A stretch of DNA of 17,666 nt from JBDTMT01 sp033764095 (GTDB taxonomy: Bacteria; Desulfobacterota; Binatia; HRBIN30; CADEER01): contig JANRJF010000239.1 in NCBI GenBank assembly GCA_033764095.1, forward strand, positions 1 through 17,666, read 5' to 3'. The stretch's first letter is position 1. The number at the start of each line of letters is the position of its first letter. Positions 7,556 through 14,030 of the stretch are shown here, one piece after another. The position numbers were made by a program, and so were the translations under genes. The notes under the pieces were generated by a model that saw nothing but the letters and a program-made list of their open reading frames with translations, was not told the DNA's origin and did not search any database.

Positions 7556-8797
7556 ATGACCTGGTTCGATACGGCGCGCTTCGGCATGTACATCCACTGG
7601 GGACACGTCTCGCAGCAGGGATGGGAGCTGTCGTGGCCGCTGGTCGGCGGCGCGCCGGTATTCCCCGCCTGTCAGGATGTCCCGGCGGACGAGTACCACG
7701 CCGGCGCGACGCGCTTCTGTCCACAACGCAACGCGGCGCGCGGCTGGCTCGAGTGGGCGAAGCGCGCCGGCATGCGCTACGCGGTGCTGACCACCAAGCA
7801 TCACGACGGCTTCGCGTTGTGGCCGACGCGCGCCGCCGACTGGTCGATCGCGCGCACGCCGTACGGCGGCGACCTGGTGCGCGAGTACGTCGACGCGACG
7901 CGCGCCGCCGGCCTGCGCGTCGGCTTCTACCTGTCGCTCTCCGACTGGCACCATCCCGACTATCCGCCGTTCACCGACGCCGACCGCCCCTACATGTACG
8001 GCATGAAGCCGCGCCCGACGCCGGAGCAGTGGACGCGCTATCTCGCGGTCCTGCACGCGCAGATCGAGGAGCTGCTGACCCAGTACGGCCCGATCGACGT
8101 GATCTGGTTCGACGGCGGTTGGGAGCGCTCGCTCGACGAGTGGAACTGCGCGGCGATCGAGGCGCACATCCGCGCCTTGCAGCCCGACATCCTGATCAAC
8201 GATCGCCTGCCGGGGCGCGGCGACTTCGACACGCCCGAGCAGTTCATCCCGCCGCAGCCGCCGTCGCGGCCGTGGGAGACCTGCCTGACGATGAACGACA
8301 GCTGGGGCTGGAACCCGACCGACAGCAACTACAAGTCGGCGCGCGAGCTGGTGCACACGCTCTGCGAGGTCGCCGGACGCGGCGGCAACCTGCTGCTCAA
8401 CGTCAGCCCGATGGGCGACGGCGTGCTGCCCGAGGTGCAGACCGAACGCCTCGCCGCCATCGCCGACTGGATGGCCGCGCACGGCGAGAGCATCCACGAC
8501 ACCGCGCCCGGCCTGGAAGCGTGGCAGTACTACGGACCCAGCACGCGGCGCGGGGCGCGCGTCTACCTGCACCTGCTGCAGCGCCCCTACGACACCATCA
8601 CCGTGCGCGGCGTGCGCATCCGCCATGTCGCCGCCGTCCGCGCGCTGCGCAGCGGCGCCGCGCTGCCGTTCCGCACCCGCTGTTCGGTCGCCGACCAGAT
8701 CCTCAACAGCGACCCCTCCGGCGAGCTGATCATCACCGTCCCCGAGGCCGAGATCGATCCGCTGGCGACCGTCCTCGCCGTCGACTTTCGCGTCTGA
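7556..8797 (+). CDS. Alpha-L-fucosidase, GH29 family
   Basis: 413 aa. The ATG at 7556 is chosen over the longer in-frame reading because GAGGAG sits about 6 nt upstream and the GH29 fold starts at once (TARFGMYIHWGHVS, 6-19). Further motifs: VLTTKHHDGFALWP (77-90), GLRVGFYLSLSDWHHPDY (119-136), IDVIWFDGGWE (180-190) with the likely nucleophile Asp186, and the C-terminal catalytic-domain block AGRGGNLLLNVSPMGDG. A short beta-rich tail follows. No signal peptide is seen, so the enzyme is predicted cytoplasmic, whereas many GH29 enzymes are exported. It would hydrolyse alpha-L-fucosides taken up or released in the cell. No fucose catabolism or sugar-transport gene is nearby, so its physiological role is open. 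Confidence 0.93.
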   Translation: MTWFDTARFGMYIHWGHVSQQGWELSWPLVGGAPVFPACQDVPADEYHAGATRFCPQRNAARGWLEWAKRAGMRYAVLTTKHHDGFALWPTRAADWSIARTPYGGDLVREYVDATRAAGLRVGFYLSLSDWHHPDYPPFTDADRPYMYGMKPRPTPEQWTRYLAVLHAQIEELLTQYGPIDVIWFDGGWERSLDEWNCAAIEAHIRALQPDILINDRLPGRGDFDTPEQFIPPQPPSRPWETCLTMNDSWGWNPTDSNYKSARELVHTLCEVAGRGGNLLLNVSPMGDGVLPEVQTERLAAIADWMAAHGESIHDTAPGLEAWQYYGPSTRRGARVYLHLLQRPYDTITVRGVRIRHVAAVRALRSGAALPFRTRCSVADQILNSDPSGELIITVPEAEIDPLATVLAVDFRV

Positions 8798-8807
8798 AAG
8801 AGAAAAC

Positions 8808-8906
8808 GGAACCACGGATGAACACGGATGAACACGGATTGAATTCGCGGGAAGGCGCCACCGGTTTGTTCTTCATCGGTGTTCATCCGTGTTTATCCGT
8901 GGTTCC
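8808..8906. repeat. Intergenic inverted repeat 5 (GATGAACAC type)
   Basis: Arms 8808-8839 and 8875-8906 pair over 32 nt with about two mismatches around a 35-nt spacer, the best-matched copy in the window. Each arm has three successive GATGAACACG-type units. It lies between two tandem plus-strand genes, starting 11 nt after the fucosidase stop and ending 13 nt before the dioxygenase start. Confidence 0.92.
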
Positions 8907-8918
8907 CTCTTCTCCCCG

Positions 8919-9752
8919 ATGATCCAGGCGCATCCGCTGAATCAGGGCTTCGAGTGGGCGCCGACGCGCGGCCCGTTTCGGCGCGTCACGGCGGCGCAGG
9001 CGTGGCAGTACGACCATGCCGGGTATTTCGTGCTGGAGGATGCGCTCGACGCGGCGACCCGCGCCGCCTTGCTGGCGGCGATCGACCCGATCGAGGCCGA
9101 GGTCGAGGCGATGGTACGCGCCTGCGAGGGCGGTCGGCTCTTCATCGCGCGCGCCGGCGAGATCACCTTCTCGCCGCATCTGGTGACGCGCTCGGCGCTG
9201 CTGCGCGAGTTCTGCGCCGGCCGGCTGTTCCAGGATCTCACCCACGACCTCATCGGGCCCGACGTGCGGCTCTACTGGGACCAGGCGGTCTACAAGAAGC
9301 CCGACGTCGAGGCCGATTTTCCCTGGCACCAGGACAACGGCTACACCTACGTCGAGCCGCAGCGCTACCTCACCTGTTGGATCGCGCTGACCGATGCGAC
9401 GCCGGACAACGGCTGCCCGTGGGTGACGCCGGGCCTGCATCGCGGCACGCTGCGCCACTGGATGACCGAGCTCGGCTGGCGCTGCCTGGACGACGCGCCC
9501 GACGCGATGCCGGTGCCGGCGCGCGCCGGCAGCATCGTCGTCTTCTCCAGCCTGACCCCACACCGCACCGGTCCGAATCGCACCGCCGCGACGCGCAAGA
9601 GCTACATCGTGCAGTTCGCGCCCGACGGCGCGCGCGTCATCCAACGCGGCGCCGACGGCGACCTGAAGGAGCAGCTGTGCGACGCACCGGAGCGGCAGTT
9701 CGTTGTATTGCGCGACGGACAATCACCACAGATGAACACTGAGAACCACTGA
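8919..9752 (+). CDS. Phytanoyl-CoA dioxygenase (PhyH) family Fe(II)/2-oxoglutarate oxygenase
   Basis: 277 aa from the ATG at 8919; an upstream in-frame ATG at 8889 lies inside the repeat arm and is rejected. Double-stranded beta-helix oxygenase with the iron triad: His137 and Asp139 in FPWHQDNGYTY, and His215 in SLTPHRTGPN. Arg226 (TRKSYIVQF) is 11 residues after the distal His, as expected for the 2-oxoglutarate-binding arginine. The family hydroxylates diverse substrates, so the substrate is unknown. No clear Shine-Dalgarno is visible. The final residues (roughly SPQMNTENH) are encoded by the left arm of inverted repeat 6 and are probably not functional. Confidence 0.9.
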   Translation: MIQAHPLNQGFEWAPTRGPFRRVTAAQAWQYDHAGYFVLEDALDAATRAALLAAIDPIEAEVEAMVRACEGGRLFIARAGEITFSPHLVTRSALLREFCAGRLFQDLTHDLIGPDVRLYWDQAVYKKPDVEADFPWHQDNGYTYVEPQRYLTCWIALTDATPDNGCPWVTPGLHRGTLRHWMTELGWRCLDDAPDAMPVPARAGSIVVFSSLTPHRTGPNRTAATRKSYIVQFAPDGARVIQRGADGDLKEQLCDAPERQFVVLRDGQSPQMNTENH

Positions 9753-9822
9753 GAACACGGAAGCTGTCATCTCGTGATGACGGCTTGCGTGCTCTCCGTG
9801 GTTCTCTGTGTTCATCTGTGGA
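9724..9822. repeat. Intergenic inverted repeat 6, near-continuous hairpin at a convergent junction
   Basis: Left arm 9726-9764 and right arm 9783-9822 pair over nearly 40 nt with a few mismatches. The 18 nt between them are themselves a hairpin: GTCATC, loop TCGT, GATGAC (9766-9781). The result is an almost continuous stem of about 45 bp. The left arm encodes the C-terminal end and stop of the PhyH-family gene. The right arm ends 2 nt before the stop codon of the convergent DUF1499 gene. Suited to bidirectional termination. Confidence 0.9.
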
Positions 9823-9823
9823 C

Positions 9824-10546
9824 TCAGCTGCCGAGCCGCGCCAGGAAGACGCGGATGCGGTTGGCGTTCACGCCCATGTCGCCTTTGCCGTCGCGCGACT
9901 TGGAGCGCATCTGCACCTGGCTCTTGCCGTCGAGCGGGCGCACTTCGATGATGAAGTCGTCCTTGAAGCGGAACAGGCGCGAGGTGTCGTAGCCCTCGAC
10001 GACGCGCGCGGTGGGATCCTCGCGCGTGATGTGCCAGCCGTCCATCGAGCGCGCAGTCGCCGCGACCTGCTTGAACGCCTCATCGGGCGGCGCGGCGAGC
10101 GTCACCGGCGCCAGGTCGGGATAGCCGCTCTGCTGCTGGGTGGGGAAATCGCCGCCGGGATAGTCCATGTTGCGGCCGGCGTTCTCCGGCAGCGTGACGG
10201 CGTGAATGAAGATCGGCGGCCGCATCGTGTCGGTGGTGATGTCGTTGATGCGCGGGTAGTTCTCTCCGGCGCCGGCAGCGACGAACACGGCGAGGATCAG
10301 CAGCACCGCTGGAATCAGCCCCGCGGCGCTCGCCGGACGCGTCGCCGACGGACCGAGCAGCAGCGCGAGCAGCCCGATGGCCAGGCACAGCACGGCCAGC
10401 AGCAAGCCGAACGCAAACACGCCGAAGCCGGCCAGCGGCTTGACGATCTCGAAGTGCGCAAGTGCCGGACCGAGCACTGCCGCGACGATTCCCAGACGAC
10501 CACTCCAGGTGCTGATGCGGCCCAGGCGCGAGGTGTTGGCAGGCAT
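9824..10546 (-). CDS. DUF1499 family membrane protein
   Basis: 240 aa; the ATG at 10546 follows a G-rich run (AAGGGGGG) suitable as a ribosome-binding site. Three predicted transmembrane helices lie at about 17-33, 40-64 and 74-93. A C-terminal soluble domain follows (about 98-238), with the DUF1499 pattern: NDITTDT (101-107), PPIF, DYPGGDFPTQQQSGYPDL, PDEAFKQV, GWHITREDPTARVVEGYDTS, FRFKDDFIIEV and SKSRDGKGDMGVNANRIR. The function of this family is not established. The gene lies downstream of the substrate-binding protein on the same strand but behind a strong inverted repeat, so it is probably a separate unit. Confidence 0.88.
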   Translation of the reverse strand: MPANTSRLGRISTWSGRLGIVAAVLGPALAHFEIVKPLAGFGVFAFGLLLAVLCLAIGLLALLLGPSATRPASAAGLIPAVLLILAVFVAAGAGENYPRINDITTDTMRPPIFIHAVTLPENAGRNMDYPGGDFPTQQQSGYPDLAPVTLAAPPDEAFKQVAATARSMDGWHITREDPTARVVEGYDTSRLFRFKDDFIIEVRPLDGKSQVQMRSKSRDGKGDMGVNANRIRVFLARLGS

Positions 10547-10608
10547 CGCGGACCCCCCTTCGGAAGGACCGCGTGTAGGATGGGCGCGGCCGGCAGGTCA
10601 AACAGAAG

Positions 10609-10690
10609 CGTGACCAGTGACCGGTGACCAGTAACCGGTGTCCGCCCGAGCACTGGTCACCGGTAACCGGTCACCCGGTCACCGGTCACG
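10609..10690. repeat. Inverted repeat 7, GGTGACC type
   Basis: A second lexical class of palindrome. The left arm 10609-10640 and right arm 10651-10690 are reverse complements with short indels, each made of three to four tandem GGTGACC/GGTAACC units, around a 10-nt spacer. It begins 8 nt after the binding-protein stop (minus strand), so it is well placed as that gene's terminator or mRNA 3' stabiliser. Sequence units are unrelated to the GATGAACAC class, but the architecture (short tandem unit, mirrored) is the same. Confidence 0.88.
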
Positions 10691-10698
10691 CCGTCAGC

Positions 10699-11679
10699 TC
10701 ACTTCAGCACCGACAGATCGTACAGCGACCACGGATCGACCGGCTTCTCCATCGACTTCCGGGCGATGAAGAAGTCGTCCATCACGTCGGTGGCGGCGAT
10801 GACCGGGCCGGGCTTCTCCGGCGTGCCGAGCTCGGAGAAGTTCTCCGCCTTGCTGAACAGCTTGACCTTGCTGAACATCGCGGCGGCTTCCTCCGGCGTC
10901 TGTTCCAGCGCCTTGCCGGCGATGACGGCGGCGTCGGCGGGGTTGGCGGCGATGTACTCGTGCGCCTTCACCATGCCGCGCAGGAAGGCTTCGATCTTCT
11001 TCTTGTCGCCGTGCTTGGGGCTCATCACCAGCACGTCGATGATGACGTAGGGGGCTTCCTTGGAGCTGAAGACGACGTGCCCCTTGCCGGTGGTGGTGGC
11101 CTTGGTGATCCACGGCTCCCAGGTGGTGGCGCCGTCGACGCTGCCCGACGCGAAGGCGGTGCCGGCGTCGTCCGGATTCATGTTGACGATCTCGACGTCG
11201 GTCTCCTTGAGGCCGTTGGCCTCCAGCGCGGTGATCAGCAGCAGGTGATTGCACTCGCCGACCGTGGTGGCGATCTTCTTGCCCTTCAGGTCCTTCACCG
11301 TCGCGTACTCGTTCTTGGCGAGGAAGGCGTCGGCGCCGCGCGAGGCGTCGACCAGCATGCCGATCTTCACCGCGCCGGGCGCCTTCTCGGCGGTCTTCAC
11401 CACCACGTCGAGGGTGGTGAAGTGCATGTCGAGCGAACCGTTCATCACCGGCGCCATGCCGTCGCCCGGCGCGCTGAACACCGTCGGCTGCACGTCGAGC
11501 CCCTCGGCGGCGAAGAAGCCCTTCGCCTGGCCGACGAAGAGGCCGCTGTAGCCGATCCAGTTCACCAGGCCGACGGTGAACTTCTCCAGCTTCTCGGCGC
11601 GCGCGGGGCTCGGCGAGAGCAGCGCGGCGCCGAGCGCGCAGGCGGCGGCGAAACGGACGACGATGCGATGGACGGACAT
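10699..11679 (-). CDS. NitT/TauT-type ABC transporter substrate-binding protein (NMT1-like)
   Basis: 326 aa. The ATG at 11679 is preceded by AAAGGAG at 8 nt spacing and begins a classic Sec signal peptide (MSVHRIVVRF, a hydrophobic core, then SPSPARA with predicted cleavage after residue 28). The mature part starts EKLEKFTVGLVNWIGYSGLFVGQAKGFF, the usual opening of nitrate/sulfonate/thiamin-precursor-type periplasmic binding proteins. Later features are VKDLKGKKIATTVGECNHLLL, PDDAGTAFASGSVDGATTWEPW and AFLRGMVKAHEYIAANP, all family-typical. No lipobox cysteine is present. The permease and ATPase genes are absent from the window, so this is an orphan or its partners are elsewhere. Ligand unknown. 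The divergent XRE-cupin gene may regulate it. Confidence 0.9.
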   Translation of the reverse strand: MSVHRIVVRFAAACALGAALLSPSPARAEKLEKFTVGLVNWIGYSGLFVGQAKGFFAAEGLDVQPTVFSAPGDGMAPVMNGSLDMHFTTLDVVVKTAEKAPGAVKIGMLVDASRGADAFLAKNEYATVKDLKGKKIATTVGECNHLLLITALEANGLKETDVEIVNMNPDDAGTAFASGSVDGATTWEPWITKATTTGKGHVVFSSKEAPYVIIDVLVMSPKHGDKKKIEAFLRGMVKAHEYIAANPADAAVIAGKALEQTPEEAAAMFSKVKLFSKAENFSELGTPEKPGPVIAATDVMDDFFIARKSMEKPVDPWSLYDLSVLK

Positions 11680-11713
11680 GGACTGACTCCTTTCAGACCG
11701 GTTGGGGCGCGGC

Positions 11714-11740
11714 GTGTCGCGCCCGCCCGCGCGACGACAC
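11714..11740. promoter_or_regulatory. Possible operator palindrome between binding-protein gene and XRE-cupin gene
   Basis: GTGTCGCGC at 11714-11722 faces GCGCGACGACAC at 11729-11740, an inverted repeat with one extra base in the right arm. It sits 35 nt upstream of the binding-protein start codon in the 136-bp divergent gap. An XRE-family regulator is encoded on the other side, so this is a plausible operator, but in such GC-rich DNA chance palindromes are common. A weak -35-like TTGACC at 11776-11781 faces the regulator gene, with no good -10. Confidence 0.3.
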
Positions 11741-11815
11741 GCACGCGGCGTGGCTGTGAAGACGCGCACACTGGCTTGACCGCATGGCGCGACTGGCGTT
11801 AGGTCGGGCTCCGCT

Positions 11816-12475
11816 ATGCCCCGAGTCGTCGGCCGCACCGACGGACCACGCGCGCGCAAGAACGGCGCGCCACGGCGCACCGCCGCGGATCCGACGCGCG
11901 ACGCGAGCGAGCAGACCTGGCGCTGGGTCGGAACCCGCCTGCGGCACGCGCGCCTGGTGCGCGCCTACCGCATCCGCGACGTCGCCGAGCGCGTCGGCTG
12001 CTCGATGAGCGTCATCTCGAAGATCGAGAACGGCAAGGCGACGCCGTCGCTGACCCTGCTGCACCGCCTGGTCAACGTGCTCGGCATCAACATCGGCGCG
12101 CTGTTCGAATCGCAGAGCGACGACGGCGCCGCGGTGCTGCGCGCCGGCGCGCGGCCGGTGATCAGCATCGACCGCACCGAGCGCGGCGCCGGCGTGGCGC
12201 TGGAACGCCTGGTGCCGTACGGCGACGGGCATCTGCTGCAGGGCAACATCCACATCGTCGCGCCGGGCGGCGGCAGCGAAGGCGGCATGGAGCACGAGGG
12301 GGAAGAGGTCGGCTACGTGCTGGAGGGCGAGCTCAGCCTGACCCTCGACGGCCGCACCTACGAGTTGCGCGCCGGCGACTCGTTCGCCTTTCGCTCCAAT
12401 CGGCAACACGGCTATCGCAATCCCGGCACCACCGCGGCGCGCATCCTCTGGATCAACACGCCGCCGACGTTCTGA
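11816..12475 (+). CDS. XRE-family transcriptional regulator with C-terminal cupin domain
   Basis: 219 aa. Residues 1-35 are basic and probably disordered. The helix-turn-helix domain spans about 36-96 (VGTRLRHARLVRAYRIRDVAERVGCSMSVISKIENGKATPSL split over 38-79). A cupin domain covers about 140-217, with HEGEEVGYVLEGELSLTL (160-177), AGDSFAFRSNRQHGYRNPG and His160/His198 as possible metal ligands. This HTH-cupin layout is the PuuR/SutR-like class that senses small molecules through the cupin. The start is not firm: the ATG at 11816 has no clear Shine-Dalgarno. It is divergent from the binding-protein gene and its 3' end overlaps the convergent M20 gene by 23 bp. Likely targets are the neighbours and itself, by inference only. 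Confidence 0.9.
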   Translation: MPRVVGRTDGPRARKNGAPRRTAADPTRDASEQTWRWVGTRLRHARLVRAYRIRDVAERVGCSMSVISKIENGKATPSLTLLHRLVNVLGINIGALFESQSDDGAAVLRAGARPVISIDRTERGAGVALERLVPYGDGHLLQGNIHIVAPGGGSEGGMEHEGEEVGYVLEGELSLTLDGRTYELRAGDSFAFRSNRQHGYRNPGTTAARILWINTPPTF

Positions 12476-13610
12476 GCCCGCCGTCGCGGGCGTGCGGCGC
12501 GCTCGCCCAGGCGGTGGCGATGCGGACGTAGGCGTCCACCGCCTGTTCCAGTCGCTCGATCGCGCACGACTCGTTCGGCCGGTGCGCCTGGTCGGGATCG
12601 CCCGGGCCGAGGATCACCGCCGGCGCCGCGGCGCCCTGGCGCAGGGCCGAGGCGTCGGTGAAGTACGACGCGGTGCGCGGCCGCGGGCGTTCGCCGAGCA
12701 GCGGCCCCATGACGTCGAAGACGCAGCGCACCCACGGGTCGTCGGGCGGCGTCAGCACGCTCGGCACGTCGACCAGGGTGCGCACCTCGACTTCGCATTC
12801 GAACGCACCGGCCAGGCGGCGCACCAGGTCGGCGCTGTGCTGGTGCGGCAGCGTGCGCACGTCGAGCCCGAGCGTCACCAGGTCGGCGACGATGTTCGGG
12901 CTGGTGCCGCCGTTGATCGTGCCGACGTTGAGCGAGGCGGTGCCGAGCAGCGCGTCGCGCCGTTCGTCGAGCCGCAACCCCTCGAGCTGCACGACGCCGC
13001 GCGCGGCGCGGCCGATGGCGCTGATGCCGCGCTCCGGCGTCGAGCCGTGCGCGCTCTGGCCCGGCACGCGGATCTCCAGCCACAGCGCGCCGCGATGGCC
13101 GAGCAGCGGATAGTTGGCGGTCGGCTCGGCGACCAGGATGGCGCCGACGCCCTCCAGCGCGCGCGTCGTGCGCACCAGGTGGAAGGCGCCCTCGCAGCCG
13201 GTCTCCTCGCCGGCGGTGAGCGCCAGCACCAGCGGCGGCCGCTGCGGCAGGCGCGCCAGACAGCGCGCCGCGAGCACCAGCGCGGCGACGCCGCCCTTCA
13301 TGTCGCTGGCGCCGCGGCCGTGCACCCGCCCGCTCGCCAGGTCGCCGCCGAACGGATCCCATTCCCACGTCTCGTTGCCGATCGGCACCGTGTCGAGATG
13401 GCCGGTGAGGCACAGCGCCGGCACGTCGCGCGCGCCCGCCAGCGAGGCGACGATGGTCGGCCGCCCCGCGCCGCTCTCGTGCGCGCTGGTGGCGAAGCCG
13501 GCGTCCTCCAGCTCGCGCGCCACCAGGCGCGCGCAGGCTTCCTCGTTGCCCGGCGGGTTGACCGTGTTGCAACGGATCAGCGCGCGGGTCAGCTCGACGA
13601 CGTCCAGCAT
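12453..13610 (-). CDS. M20-family metallopeptidase/deacylase (ArgE/DapE/CPG2 type)
   Basis: 385 aa with the complete M20 di-zinc set: His71 and Asp73 in TGHLDTVP, bridging Asp103 in GRGASDMKGG, catalytic Glu135 with Glu136 in TAGEETGCEG, Glu162 in VAEPT, and C-terminal His343 in QAHRPNES. The dimerisation-domain signature GQSAHGSTPERGISAI (184-199) is intact. It hydrolyses an amide bond of an N-acyl amino acid or small peptide; which one is unclear. It lies 9 nt after the RidA-family gene stop, third in a tightly packed cyclase-RidA-M20 unit. That suggests a shared pathway that opens, then deacylates, an amide-containing compound (inference). Its last 23 bp overlap the convergent regulator gene. 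Confidence 0.92.
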   Translation of the reverse strand: MLDVVELTRALIRCNTVNPPGNEEACARLVARELEDAGFATSAHESGAGRPTIVASLAGARDVPALCLTGHLDTVPIGNETWEWDPFGGDLASGRVHGRGASDMKGGVAALVLAARCLARLPQRPPLVLALTAGEETGCEGAFHLVRTTRALEGVGAILVAEPTANYPLLGHRGALWLEIRVPGQSAHGSTPERGISAIGRAARGVVQLEGLRLDERRDALLGTASLNVGTINGGTSPNIVADLVTLGLDVRTLPHQHSADLVRRLAGAFECEVEVRTLVDVPSVLTPPDDPWVRCVFDVMGPLLGERPRPRTASYFTDASALRQGAAAPAVILGPGDPDQAHRPNESCAIERLEQAVDAYVRIATAWASAPHARDGGLRTSAAC

Positions 13611-13619
13611 GAGCGAGGG

Positions 13620-14030
13620 CTATTCGGGCAGCACGGCGACGACGTCGGCCTCGATCAGCGCGTCGGCGTAGATCAGGCCGGCGACCCGCACCGCGGTCGC
13701 CGCCGGGCCGGGCGGCACCAGGAACTCCATGCGCACCCGCGTCATGCGCTCCCAGAACTCGCGCACCTCGTCGGTGCTGCCGTCGAAGACGTAGTAGGTG
13801 TTGAGCTTCACCACGTGGCGCCAGTCGGCGCCGGCCTCGGCGAGCACCGCGGTGATGTTGCGGAAGACGTTGCGGGTCTGCGTTTCGATGTCGCCGACGC
13901 CGAGGATGTTGCCGGTGGCGTCGGCCGACATCTGGCCGCCGACGAAGATCAGGTTGCCGACCCGCCAGCCCTGCGACATCGGGACCGGCATCGACCAGCC
14001 CCAGTGCGCCGCCGGCTCGAGCCGCCGCAT
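13620..14030 (-). CDS. RidA/YjgF/YER057c family protein lacking the catalytic arginine
   Basis: 136 aa from the ATG at 14030, which overlaps the cyclase stop by one base (TGATG), implying translational coupling. Family features: VGNLIFVGGQMSADATGNI (24-42), IETQTRNVFRNITAVLAEAG (48-67), VVKLNTYYV (73-81) and the C-terminal LIEADVVAVLP. Typical RidA enzymes are trimers that hydrolyse reactive enamine/imine intermediates and need an arginine (Arg105 in E. coli RidA). In a by-eye alignment that position is Ala111 here (PAATAVRVAGL against PARSCVEVARL). So this protein probably belongs to a Rid subgroup without classic imine deaminase activity, with some other role in the pathway of its neighbours. 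Confidence 0.9.
   Translation of the reverse strand: MRRLEPAAHWGWSMPVPMSQGWRVGNLIFVGGQMSADATGNILGVGDIETQTRNVFRNITAVLAEAGADWRHVVKLNTYYVFDGSTDEVREFWERMTRVRMEFLVPPGPAATAVRVAGLIYADALIEADVVAVLPE

Noticed and set aside
7499..8815. 438-codon minus-strand open frame opposite the fucosidase
   Set aside because: Antisense shadow of a complete GH29 gene; composition is typical of GC-rich mirror frames.
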